DNA of 64,000 nucleotides from Zavarzinella formosa DSM 19928. GTDB taxonomy: Bacteria; Planctomycetota; Planctomycetia; Gemmatales; Gemmataceae. Below the pieces are notes generated by a model. The model made no database searches. It was not told the DNA's origin and worked only from the letters and a program-made list of their open reading frames with translations. The translations under genes and the position numbers were made by a program. The stretch lies in the NCBI RefSeq assembly GCF_000255705.1, contig NZ_JH636439.1:948389-1012388 (forward strand). The letters run 5' to 3'. Shown here piece by piece: positions 25,500 to 34,128 of this stretch. Numbering within the stretch: the stretch's first letter is position 1; each line of letters opens with the position of its first letter.

Positions 25500-28208
25500 T
25501 CACTTCACCAACTTCATGAGTTCTTGGTGGGATCGCAAGATTTGCTGGAAGCCCTCCAGTTTGCGAAGCGGCTCGGTGTCGGGATCGGTGGCCAGCATTT
25601 CCCCGCCATAGCCCCGGCCGACGGACCACGCGAGCAATCGGATGGCTTGGGCCGAGTATTCTGGCCGAGTCTTCCCGGCGTGGGCATAGACACCCGCGAG
25701 TTGATACAACGCGAGCGGCGACGAATCCAACTTCCGGCATTCGCTTGCCTCCCGCAACGCCTCGTCGATCCGGCCAAGACGGGCAAGCACGACGGCCCGG
25801 CCCCGGCGGGTGAGCAAGTCGTTCGGATGATATTTTCGCAGCTGATCAAGCACTTCGGCGGCCTTCTTGTCGTTCCGCAACGGACCCGAATAAATCCAGG
25901 CGAGGTTTTGCATGGCCGGGTACGAACGCGGATTGATGCTCAAAGCCGCTTCAAAATCTCCCACGGCCGCCGCCGGTTCTTTGTTGGCGCGGGCCAGGCC
26001 ACGTTCCACCCAGCCCGCTTCGTCCGTCGGCGTCAGGCTCATGGCCAGCTTCATGTCATCCTCGGCCCCGGTTTTGTCCCCGGCGCCGGCCTTGGCGCGA
26101 GAACGCATGATGAACAACCGGGGAGAGTGTTCGCCGAGATCGATGGCTGCTGTGAAATCCACAACCGCGTCGGCGTGGCGATTGAGGAATTGCAACGTCA
26201 CGCCGCGACGGACGAATCCTTCCATGAATTTCGGTTCCATTCGCACCAGACGATCAAAATCCGTGAGGGCTTGCGGGTAATCCCGCATCGCGTGGTACGA
26301 AATCCCTCGTTGAAAATACGCCTGTGAGAATTGCGGACGCAGAACAATACACGTGCCAAAAGCGCCCGAGGCTTCCGCATGCTGACCAAGCCGGGCGTGT
26401 GAATGCCCCCGCAAAAACCATGCGCCAACATGCCCCGGCTCATCGGCGCAAATTTGCCTTAACAATTCCAAGGATTCCTTGTCGTGCTGGGAGGCCGACA
26501 TATCACACGCCAACCGGAAGCGTTCCGTTCTGGTCAACGACCCGACTGGTTTCGCCCGCAGTTCGGCGGCATCCGTCCGGCTGGCCCGATCCAACAGGAA
26601 CAACAGAGTGTCCGTGTCTTCCAGCAACCGCCGCCGGTCTTCGTTGGATAGATACCGAACAGCTTCGCGCTCGGACCAGTCGGCATCCTCCCGAACACCG
26701 TAACGAGAGAGAATCGTCTCCCCTTTCTCGGCGGCCTGTCTGATGGCGGCCGAGTCGTCCGGCGCCGTGGCCAGGGCGAGTTGCGCTTGCTGAATCTCCG
26801 GTTGCAAGATGGCAAACTGCTCGGCCGCCGACTCGTGATGCAAGTTGATTTCCCGCAAATGACGATGTCGGACCACGATGAGGGAAACTGCCGCCACGGC
26901 GAAAGCGATCATTGCCAAACCGCAGGCAAGAGCCGGGCCGGAAGTGAGCCAGCGATTTCGGCGAACCCACTTGCGAATGCGTTCCCGATAAGAAGGTTCC
27001 CGGCTGAATCGGAGGGGTCGATTTTCCAATTGCCGTTCGAGATCTTCCGCGAGTTCGTTGGCTGATTGATATCGTTCGCCTTGGTCCGCCCCCAGACACT
27101 TCAAAATGATGGCTTCGATGGCCGGCGTGACGGCCGGGTTCGATTCTCGCAATTTAAAACCGGCCGAGCATTGGGCCTCCGTCATGCGGCGCAGGGCGGT
27201 CCCCACGTCATCCGTCCAGACTTCATAAGGCAAACGGCCGGTGAGCAGTTCAAACAACACCAAGCCGAGGGAATACAAATCGCTCCGACCATCGAGCCGG
27301 ACGGGTTGGTCCGCAACCGCCAGTAATTGTTCAGGGGACATGTAGGCCATCGTCCCCCCGATCACCATGCCTGCGGACGAATCCCGGCTCATCTCCATTG
27401 CCACGTTGAAATCGAGGAGCATGGGAATGCCATCGTCGGAGAACAGCACGTTCGCGGGTTTGATGTCGCAATGCACCAACCCGCGTTGATGGGCATGAGC
27501 CAGCCCGTGCGCCAGTTGCAAACCGATCCAAAGCACCGCCTCGACGTAAGATTTTCCGGCCAGCGGATCGAGGGCGACGGTTGTCGGTACGCCGGGATAG
27601 TCGGCGTGCCGCAATTGTTCGTGAAAATATTCTCCGTGGGCGGGAAGGCCCGTTTGCCTCATGTTGCGAATGATTTCGGCGAGAGTGACCGCGCCGAGGT
27701 AGGGCATGCAAAACGCTTGAAAATTTCCGTCTTGGTGCGTGGAGTAGACAGGAACAATATTGGTGTGTTGCAATCGTGCGAGTGTCTGACATTCACCCCA
27801 AAGCTGGCGGGCGATCTTCAGAACCACGGGGCGGTTGGCAAGGTTATCCTGATGAGCCAAGTATACCCGGCCGATCGCGCCACTGCCCAAAACCCGGATG
27901 AGATGAAATCCCGCGAATACTTCGCCCGGTTCGGGAAGATTCTCATCCGGGGCCAGGTCGTGAAGGGATTTCTCCGGGTTTGAACCGGCAAAACGGCCTT
28001 CAAGAACATGGGTCGGGTGGTGGGGGACATCGGAGGAATGTCCCGGCCGTTTCCAGACGGCCACCCGGACGACAACGGATGTCGGGCAATCCGGATCACG
28101 AGAGGGCGCGGGCTCTGTGGCTTCCTCACTTTGGTTGGAAGGGGAGTGATTCGAGAGAGACAAACCGTGGAAAACTCTCGTCGCTTCGTTTTCTCCGCTG
28201 TCAAGCAT
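25500..28208 (-). CDS. Ser/Thr protein kinase with membrane helix and TPR repeats
   Basis: 902 residues from ATG at 28208, preceded by GGGAGA. The kinase domain (about 100-390) has GSGAIGRVY and VVLKIA, but the catalytic loop is VHCDIKPANVL (HCD for HRD) and the metal loop is DFNVAM (DFN for DFG); the catalytic Asp and the metal Asp remain. A membrane helix lies near 420-450 (LACGLAMIAFAVAAVSLIVV). The rest is TPR-like repeats (YFQRGISYHAMRDYPQAL; LFIMRSRAKAGAGDKTGAE). The topology suggests that a cytoplasmic kinase reports on something outside bound by the TPR region. It follows the matrixin-like gene on the same strand. Confidence 0.92.
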   Translation of the reverse strand: MLDSGENEATRVFHGLSLSNHSPSNQSEEATEPAPSRDPDCPTSVVVRVAVWKRPGHSSDVPHHPTHVLEGRFAGSNPEKSLHDLAPDENLPEPGEVFAGFHLIRVLGSGAIGRVYLAHQDNLANRPVVLKIARQLWGECQTLARLQHTNIVPVYSTHQDGNFQAFCMPYLGAVTLAEIIRNMRQTGLPAHGEYFHEQLRHADYPGVPTTVALDPLAGKSYVEAVLWIGLQLAHGLAHAHQRGLVHCDIKPANVLFSDDGIPMLLDFNVAMEMSRDSSAGMVIGGTMAYMSPEQLLAVADQPVRLDGRSDLYSLGLVLFELLTGRLPYEVWTDDVGTALRRMTEAQCSAGFKLRESNPAVTPAIEAIILKCLGADQGERYQSANELAEDLERQLENRPLRFSREPSYRERIRKWVRRNRWLTSGPALACGLAMIAFAVAAVSLIVVRHRHLREINLHHESAAEQFAILQPEIQQAQLALATAPDDSAAIRQAAEKGETILSRYGVREDADWSEREAVRYLSNEDRRRLLEDTDTLLFLLDRASRTDAAELRAKPVGSLTRTERFRLACDMSASQHDKESLELLRQICADEPGHVGAWFLRGHSHARLGQHAEASGAFGTCIVLRPQFSQAYFQRGISYHAMRDYPQALTDFDRLVRMEPKFMEGFVRRGVTLQFLNRHADAVVDFTAAIDLGEHSPRLFIMRSRAKAGAGDKTGAEDDMKLAMSLTPTDEAGWVERGLARANKEPAAAVGDFEAALSINPRSYPAMQNLAWIYSGPLRNDKKAAEVLDQLRKYHPNDLLTRRGRAVVLARLGRIDEALREASECRKLDSSPLALYQLAGVYAHAGKTRPEYSAQAIRLLAWSVGRGYGGEMLATDPDTEPLRKLEGFQQILRSHQELMKLVK

Positions 28209-28254
28209 TTCTCTCCCATCACACCAAGTGCTTTTCAACGCTCAGCAATGCAAA

Positions 28255-30015
28255 TCACGGACCGGTCGTCGGGGGCGGATCGCTCGGGGGCGGATCGCTC
28301 GGAGGCGGATCGCTCGGAGGCGGATTCGTCGGGGGCGGATCGCTCGGAGGCGGATCGCTCGGAGGCGGATCGCTCGGAGGCGGATCGCTCGGAGGCGGAT
28401 CCGTGGTTGTCGGATCCGTGGTTGTCGGATCCGTGGTTGTCGGATCCGTGGGCGGCGGGCTAGCCGGTGGGGTTTCACTGCTGTCAGGTGGAGGATCTGA
28501 TGGCGGCGGGGGAGGCGGGGGGACGCCGGGCAAGCCGCCGTCGCCAAGTGATGTTGGCCCGGTTGATTTCGGAGTTCCTGGCGGCGGGCTGCTACCAGGG
28601 TAAGGCACCGGTGTTCCCGTTGAATCCACCGGTTGGGCTCCCACCGGGTCGGTCAATGTCAAATAATCGAGGTCATATGTCACCGATGAACTCAGCAGTC
28701 CCCCGGATTTGTAAGCCGTCAGTTTCGTGGTGTATGAACCATCTTCGAGCCACACATTGAATGTTTGTGATTGTCCGGCGATGACTGTCAGGCGGGCGAC
28801 TTCATGATTCTGCGAATCAAGAATCACAAGGCTGACACTCATTTGGCCCAGCAGACCGCCGCCGTTGGCCGAGAGGGAAAATTTGGCGAGGGCTGGTTGA
28901 TCGACAGTGAGCGAGGCGGTGGTTGTGGCATTCGGAGCCAATGTCCCTTGGCCAAGATCTTGGAAGTCAACCAACACGTTTCGGAACGACACCTCAATTT
29001 GATAAGCCCCGAGGGAGGCCAGGTCCAGCAACCCGTTTGTGGCCACTTGCAGGTATAAATTTTGGTCGGCCGGGGTGAAAAATTGGAAGGTGGCCGTGTC
29101 CGCATCGCTGGTAATCAATTCGGTGGCGATGGCCCGGCCGGAGCTGTCAGACAGGTAAATGGCGGGCAAATTGCCGCCCGTCTGTAAGCGGCGGATGGTG
29201 ACCATTCCCACCCCTTGCTGTTGCCCGTTGGCCGGGGCCGCTTGAAACTGATACCAGTCGCCAAGCAACGGCAAATCCAACCGGCCGTTGACCCGGTAAT
29301 AGGAATGCGAATCATGCCCTTGGGGAGTAATCAACGAAAGGGCACTGCTTAGGAGGTTGTTTGAGCCTTGATGGTCGGGGGCCGTGTCGCTGTTCGGAGT
29401 CGATGAAGGATTGCCGTAAAGCGATTGAATATTGGCGATGTCTCCGTTCGTCAGGCCGGTGCGAATTCCGGAGTACTGTTCGTACATCGGCGAGGCCGGG
29501 TCGTTGCTGTTGCCGATTCCGAAGGCGTGACCGGCTTCCTGAAGCATCGCCGAATAAAGATCGTACCCGTTACCCCCGTTGATCGAGAATAAAATATTGC
29601 TGTTCAGCACAATATCGCCGGCACGGGTGTCACCAGTTGTTCCGGGGGGTTCGGTCACGGCCAGCACACTAGTGTCCATCGCGCGGGCCGCGATGCGGAT
29701 ATCGCCGAACCGGCCGTCTCCCTGCGAGGAACCGGAGACCCCGATGGGATACCCCATGTCGTTCGCTTCAAAGAGTTTCACCGGCGTCTGATCCGCCCAA
29801 GTGTGCAACGCCCGCAAGATGATGGCTTTGCCATCGGTGGCTGAAATCCCCTCATTCTGAAACATCAAAAAAAGATTGCTTCCCACGCCGTTCACCGACG
29901 TGCCATCCGGAACGAAGCTGACCGTCACTTGTTCGGCATCACCCCAGGGGATGCCAAAAGTGGCGGGCGTGCAACGATCTTCCAGACGGCAAACATTCAA
30001 ACGGAGAGAGTTCAT
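28255..30015 (-). CDS. Exported matrixin-like protein with degenerate zinc site and Pro-rich tail
   Basis: 586 residues, ATG at 30015 with GAGG nine bases upstream. The short N-terminus LNVCRLEDRCTPATFG is the planctomycete export motif. The M10-like domain (about 20-210) should hold HExxHxxGxxH but reads MLQEAGHAFGIGNS (about residues 158-168): first and third histidines are Gln (CAG) and Asn (AAC). The Met-turn (SPMYEQYSG) and GLTNGDIANIQSLYG remain. A pre-peptidase-like beta domain and a Pro/Thr/Asp tail follow, made of 15-bp DNA repeats. It may be a non-catalytic binding protein. The fold assignment is from motif order and is less sure than the loss of the ligands. Confidence 0.82.
   Translation of the reverse strand: MNSLRLNVCRLEDRCTPATFGIPWGDAEQVTVSFVPDGTSVNGVGSNLFLMFQNEGISATDGKAIILRALHTWADQTPVKLFEANDMGYPIGVSGSSQGDGRFGDIRIAARAMDTSVLAVTEPPGTTGDTRAGDIVLNSNILFSINGGNGYDLYSAMLQEAGHAFGIGNSNDPASPMYEQYSGIRTGLTNGDIANIQSLYGNPSSTPNSDTAPDHQGSNNLLSSALSLITPQGHDSHSYYRVNGRLDLPLLGDWYQFQAAPANGQQQGVGMVTIRRLQTGGNLPAIYLSDSSGRAIATELITSDADTATFQFFTPADQNLYLQVATNGLLDLASLGAYQIEVSFRNVLVDFQDLGQGTLAPNATTTASLTVDQPALAKFSLSANGGGLLGQMSVSLVILDSQNHEVARLTVIAGQSQTFNVWLEDGSYTTKLTAYKSGGLLSSSVTYDLDYLTLTDPVGAQPVDSTGTPVPYPGSSPPPGTPKSTGPTSLGDGGLPGVPPPPPPPSDPPPDSSETPPASPPPTDPTTTDPTTTDPTTTDPPPSDPPPSDPPPSDPPPSDPPPTNPPPSDPPPSDPPPSDPPPTTGP
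28264..28450 (-). repeat. 15-bp tandem repeats encoding DPPPS and DPTTT units
   Basis: About nine copies of a GATCCGCCTCCGAGC-type unit and three of GATCCGACAACCACG, nearly identical in DNA, at the C-terminal end of the matrixin-like gene. The low variation between units suggests recent slippage, unlike the older TSGG array at 5.1 kb. Confidence 0.88.
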
Positions 30016-30384
30016 GAGAGCATTCCTCGCATGGATCTGAGGGTGGTTTGCTGTGGTTGCTCAATGGCCGACAAAGACCCCGTCCCCTCAATGGGGGCAT
30101 GGAGTGATGTCATGCCGCTTGCGGTCGTGGAAAGGAAGTGATTGGTTCCAAGTGCTGGTGGCGAGAGCAGTCGCCGACACCTGTTCCACAATCCGCAAGA
30201 TTCACCCAAACACTACAACCGAAATAATCGGAACGTCAGAAATTTGATTGAAATCAGTAACTTTTGTGATTTTCTGACAGGGCTGAAATAAATTCATTCT
30301 TTGGCCATAAATCAATTCTCCTGTGGAAATAAGAGACCTGCAAACAGTCATAATCGGCGTCGGCAAAATCCGTATCAAATCAGC
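30016..30384. other. Divergent intergenic region before the matrixin-like gene and truD
   Basis: 369 bases without a credible gene. The half nearest truD is AT-richer and holds the inverted repeat at 30235-30278. I could not assign -35/-10 boxes with confidence. Confidence 0.6.
30235..30278. promoter_or_regulatory. Inverted repeat in the divergent promoter region
   Basis: Arms GTCAGAAA (30235-30242) and TTTCTGAC (30271-30278) flank an inner palindrome TGATT-GA-AATCA (30245-30256). It lies 107 bases before truD and 220 before the matrixin-like gene. A binding site for a dimeric regulator is possible. Confidence 0.35.
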
Positions 30385-31443
30385 ATGATTATCAACGAGA
30401 CACTTCCATACCTCACGGCAGCTCACCTTGGCCTTGGGGGACGCATCAAGGAAACCCCCTCCGACTTTGAAGTGGAGGAAATTCCGGCCTACGATCCGTC
30501 CGGCGAGGGAGAACACCTTTACCTATGGGTTGAGAAGACGGACATGGGCGCGGAGTTCTTCAGCCGACAAATTGCCAGGCGGTTGAACATTCCTCCCGGC
30601 GACATTGGCACGGCCGGTTTGAAGGATCGTCGCGCGGTCACCCGACAGTGGGTCTCCGTGCCGGTCAAAGCCGAGACCGGACTGCCCGGCTTGGAGGGGG
30701 AGGGGATCCGGGTGTTGAAGGTCACCCGGCATGGGAACAAACTCCGGGCGGGCCATTTGCGGGGCAATCGCTTTCGGGTGTTGATTCGCGGGGCCAGCCA
30801 AGATGTTCCGCTTGCCCCGGTCTTGGACGCCATCCGCCAGAACGGTTTGCCGAACTTTTACGGATCGCAACGTTTCGGCCGCAATGGCGAAACACTTGCC
30901 CTTGGCTGGAACATGCTCATGGGGCAATCAGTCAAAGTGCGCAACCCCTTCATGAAGAAATTGACGCTCTCGGCCGCCCAGTCCTATCTCTTTAATCGTG
31001 TGTTGACCAAGCGAATGAGCGATGGTCTGTTTCGCACCGTGTTGGCCGGGGATGTTTTGGCAAAGTGGCCGGCCGGAGGAATGTTTACCAACACGGATGT
31101 CTCGGCGGATCAGCCCCGTTTTGACGCTCGGGAAGTCGTCCATGCCGGGCCGATGTTTGGCAAGAAAACCTTCCCCACCACCGGGGTGGCCGCCGAACGG
31201 GAGCAGGCTGTTCTCACGGAGTCAGGTGTTCCCACGGAAGCGTTCGACAAATTCGGTCAATTGCTGTCAGGAACCAGACGACACAATCTCGTCTACGTGG
31301 AAGACCTCGCGGCCGAATGGGAACCGGAGGGTCTTCGTTTGACGTTCACATTACCCGCCGGCAGTTACGCTACGGTGTTGCTCGGTGAGGTCATGAAAAG
31401 CGAAGTGGCGGGAGATGATTCCCCGGATGCGGTCGATGGATAA
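30385..31443 (+). CDS. truD: tRNA pseudouridine(13) synthase
   Basis: 352 residues from ATG at 30385, where the family sequence begins (PYLTAAHLGLGGRIKETPSDF cut here at its conserved KETPxDF). The catalytic Asp is in GTAGLKDRRAVTRQW. The TruD insertion domain and the FYGSQRFGRNGETLALG stretch are intact, as is RRHNLVYVEDL near the end. The enzyme isomerises U13 in tRNA-Glu in the cytoplasm. It is a single gene, convergent with the diacylglycerol-kinase-like gene. Confidence 0.93.
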   Translation: MIINETLPYLTAAHLGLGGRIKETPSDFEVEEIPAYDPSGEGEHLYLWVEKTDMGAEFFSRQIARRLNIPPGDIGTAGLKDRRAVTRQWVSVPVKAETGLPGLEGEGIRVLKVTRHGNKLRAGHLRGNRFRVLIRGASQDVPLAPVLDAIRQNGLPNFYGSQRFGRNGETLALGWNMLMGQSVKVRNPFMKKLTLSAAQSYLFNRVLTKRMSDGLFRTVLAGDVLAKWPAGGMFTNTDVSADQPRFDAREVVHAGPMFGKKTFPTTGVAAEREQAVLTESGVPTEAFDKFGQLLSGTRRHNLVYVEDLAAEWEPEGLRLTFTLPAGSYATVLLGEVMKSEVAGDDSPDAVDG

Positions 31444-31483
31444 TGAGTTGATCTTTGTCTTGGTTGTTTCCAAGCCGGAGCGA

Positions 31484-31906
31484 TCATCCCCAGATCTGTA
31501 ATGGTTTGACAATCCGGTGGCCGAAGAGGAGCAGGGCAAGACCCATCGCCGTCAACCGGATGACAAGCACCGCCCCGGCGGCCATCGCCCGGCACCGTTC
31601 CCGCTCATCTTCCGGCATGGAGTCGATGTGCGGCATGAGTTGGCGAACGACATCGTTGAACAACTCGGCGGCGAACAGCCCGCCAAGGCCGCCAAGGAGG
31701 ATGGCCCACTCCCAAACTTCACAAGAGAGAGTGATTGCCCCGGCCACGATGAGCGCGGCCGAGAAAATATGGACGGCGAACCCCGAATGGCTTCGCAAGC
31801 CGAGTTTGACTCCATGAAGGGCCGCGCGCTGTCGGGGGCGCCGGCAGGAGCGCACCACGAGCGGCACTCGGTCGGGATGGCTGGCGGTTGTGGCTTCGCT
31901 GCTCAT
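31484..31906 (-). CDS. Diacylglycerol/undecaprenol kinase family membrane protein
   Basis: 140 residues with three membrane helices and the small integral-membrane kinase layout: basic amphipathic start, SHSGFAVHIFSAALIVAGA, then WEWAILLGGLGGLFAAELFNDVV, the counterpart of the ELxNTAIE catalytic helix, and a final helix. Family members phosphorylate diacylglycerol or undecaprenol to recycle lipid carriers for envelope glycans. The conserved NTA is NDV here, so activity is not assured. Confidence 0.78.
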   Translation of the reverse strand: MSSEATTASHPDRVPLVVRSCRRPRQRAALHGVKLGLRSHSGFAVHIFSAALIVAGAITLSCEVWEWAILLGGLGGLFAAELFNDVVRQLMPHIDSMPEDERERCRAMAAGAVLVIRLTAMGLALLLFGHRIVKPLQIWG

Positions 31907-31997
31907 CTCCGCAACATACCGTCATCGATCTTCTCTTGGAAGACGAAACGGCGAACTACACTATCCTCTTCCCGATCAAGCATGTGGAGGATGATGG

Positions 31998-33020
31998 ATG
32001 GCCCGGCTGAACTCTCAACCCAAGTTGGAAAGCCGCTGGCGGCACTCAATCGGCGATCATGTTATTTCATTGGCTTGGTCTTCGGATGGTTCGCTCATCG
32101 CGGCCGCCTCCGTCAGCGGGCCAATCACTATTTTTGACATGGCAACAGGGGAAACCAAGCATACCCTGCCTGGACATGCCTTCGGCACAACCGCCATCAG
32201 CTGGCATCCGAAGGAACTCCTGCTGGCCTCGGCGGGGCAGGATGGCAAAGCCCGGATATGGAATCCCGTGACCGGGGCCGAGGTGATGGCGGTTGCGGGC
32301 GGTTCCGCTTGGGTGGAACATATTGCCTGGTCTCCCAAGGGAGATTCGCTGGCCACAGCCGCCGGGCGAAAGGTGCGGCTTTGGGGCAAACAGGGCGAAA
32401 TGCTGCGGGATTATCCCCCGTTTGCCAGCACTGTTTCGGGAATTGAGTGGTCGGCTCGCGGCAAGGATTTTGTCGTTTCCGGCTACGGCAAGGTTTCGTT
32501 TTACCGCCCCGATGCGGCGGATGTGGTGAATACGTTTGAGTGGAAAGGCTCCATTCTTGGTCTGGCGTGGTCCCCGGACGGAAAGATGCTGGCGGGAGGC
32601 GGTCAGGATTCCACCGTGCATTTCTGGTATGTGAAATCGGGGGACGACCTGCAAATGTCCGGCTACCCGATGAAAATCACGGCTGTGAGTTGGGATTCCA
32701 CCAGCCGATATCTGGCCACCAACGGCGGGGAAATGGTCATCGCCTGGGATTGTTCCGGAGACGGCCCGGCCGGGTCCAAGCCCCTGATGTTCGAGCGGCA
32801 TCCACAACCTGTTGCCGATCTCTCCTTTCAAAACAGAGGTCCGGTGTTGGCCTCCGGGTGCCAGGGGGGGATTATCGCGTTGTGGTATCCGGGCGGGACG
32901 AAAAAAATTCAGGCGGAGGCGGATTTTGGGGAAGGCGTCTCCAAGGTGGCATGGTCGCCGGGGGACGGGCGGCTGGCCATCGGGGGAGAGCAGGGCGGAG
33001 TGGGGCTGTTCACCGTGTGA
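31998..33020 (+). CDS. WD40 beta-propeller protein
   Basis: 340 residues, ATG at 31998 with GGAGG seven bases before. About seven WD repeats are visible, e.g. VISLAWSSDGSLIAAASVSG, TTAISWHPKELLLASAGQDG, ILGLAWSPDGKMLAGGGQDS and VSKVAWSPGDGRLAIGGEQG. There is no signal peptide, so it probably acts as a cytoplasmic scaffold; the partner is unknown. Its last 112 bases overlap, on the other strand, the tail of the methyltransferase gene. Confidence 0.88.
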   Translation: MARLNSQPKLESRWRHSIGDHVISLAWSSDGSLIAAASVSGPITIFDMATGETKHTLPGHAFGTTAISWHPKELLLASAGQDGKARIWNPVTGAEVMAVAGGSAWVEHIAWSPKGDSLATAAGRKVRLWGKQGEMLRDYPPFASTVSGIEWSARGKDFVVSGYGKVSFYRPDAADVVNTFEWKGSILGLAWSPDGKMLAGGGQDSTVHFWYVKSGDDLQMSGYPMKITAVSWDSTSRYLATNGGEMVIAWDCSGDGPAGSKPLMFERHPQPVADLSFQNRGPVLASGCQGGIIALWYPGGTKKIQAEADFGEGVSKVAWSPGDGRLAIGGEQGGVGLFTV

Positions 33021-33736
33021 ACAGGGGATTCTTGGCGAAACCAAGAAAGGAAAAACCGCCACGGCCAGCTTTTTTTGACGACCACTCCGCCGAGACCGGC
33101 GTTCACCGCCATCTCTTTCATTTCCGAGGGGGTGTAAGCGGCGGTCACACTGACCGGACCATCGTAGTGCATGATCGGGGAGCGGCTCAGCAATCGCGTC
33201 ATGGCATAGGCCGCCCACCAGCCCAGGTGGCATCTCCGCAAATCGCTGACGAAAACACCCTTTCGGGCGACCTCGGCCATCCGTTTCAAGAGGAGGATGG
33301 TGTCCGGCGGGTCCAGATGGTGCAGGAACAGGGAACACACCACGGCGTCATATTCGCCGGGGATGCAGTCCTGTAACACGTCACACGTGAAGAAACGGAC
33401 GGCGGCCCCGTTCATCTCCGCGCGTTTTGTCGCCTCGGTCACAGAAGACGGGTTAATGTCGCAGGCGGAAATTTCGACCGGGATGCCGGCTCGCTGAAAT
33501 CGTCGCCAGAGTTTCACCGGGAGATCCCCGGAGGCCGTGGCGATATCCAGCACGCGAAACGGCGTTGGGCCGTGTTGGCGGGCCAATTGCCGCAACGATT
33601 TCCAAAGAGCCGCATCGGGTCGGCTAATTTTGTTGACGCGACGAAGTCCGGCCAGCGCTTCGGAAACTTCGACCGGGTCTGCGGCGGGATCATCCATCAA
33701 CTCAGGCACGCGGACACGGGCAAGCTGTCGTGGCAT
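32909..33736 (-). CDS. Class I SAM-dependent methyltransferase
   Basis: 275 residues. RVLDIATASGDLPVKLWRR is motif I, EISACDINP motif II and YDAVVCSLFLHHLDPPDT motif IV, followed by FVSDLRRCHLGWWAAYAMTR, the small-molecule methyltransferase type. The N-terminal VPELMDDPAADPVEV resembles methyltransferases found in planctomycete type III polyketide clusters (from memory), but no such cluster is here. The last 37 residues (from about 33020 down) are Ser/Pro-rich and lie antisense to the WD40 gene; the fold is complete before them. Confidence 0.85.
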   Translation of the reverse strand: MPRQLARVRVPELMDDPAADPVEVSEALAGLRRVNKISRPDAALWKSLRQLARQHGPTPFRVLDIATASGDLPVKLWRRFQRAGIPVEISACDINPSSVTEATKRAEMNGAAVRFFTCDVLQDCIPGEYDAVVCSLFLHHLDPPDTILLLKRMAEVARKGVFVSDLRRCHLGWWAAYAMTRLLSRSPIMHYDGPVSVTAAYTPSEMKEMAVNAGLGGVVVKKSWPWRFFLSWFRQESPVHTVNSPTPPCSPPMASRPSPGDHATLETPSPKSASA

Positions 33737-34128
33737 TTATCTTCACTCGGGAGATTAGCGAACCCGTTTACTTGATTCAGGATACCGATTTTTGACCGCA
33801 ACCGACTTGAGTCTATTCCCAAAAATTTTTCGGGCTTCTGTTTCGGACGTCCGGGCGACATCCCTTTTCCCCCTGACGATCAAGTTTGCCACATCGTGTC
33901 CAACAAGCGGGATTCGCGGGATTCACCGGATCCGATGAATGCCGAAATTCCTTCAAATATCGTCAACGCAAACAATCTTTCCGATCACCCCGGTTTGGCG
34001 TCCGAAAATCGAGACTTCAAAAATCTCGTTCATTTCAATCAAGGAAAATGCCGATTGCCGTCTCTGCCAGATGTTCCGTTGCCACGGTGGGGGCGACGGA
34101 TCTGGTGATGCCTCCGACGGAGTCGAAT
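33737..34128. other. Intergenic region before the choice-of-anchor A gene
   Basis: 392 bases shared as upstream region by the methyltransferase (leftward) and the choice-of-anchor gene (rightward). It contains the perfect AT palindrome AAAAATTTTT near 33820. The rightward frame is open from 33886, but the stretch before 34129 has no family resemblance and is probably not translated. Confidence 0.55.

Noticed and set aside
28264-28450. Second repeat block considered as CRISPR or satellite
   Set aside because: 15-bp in-frame units without spacers at the end of a coding region.
32067-33338. 423-codon leftward frame opposite the WD40 gene
   Set aside because: Antisense shadow of the WD40 frame with no domain signal; the real leftward gene here is the methyltransferase in another frame.
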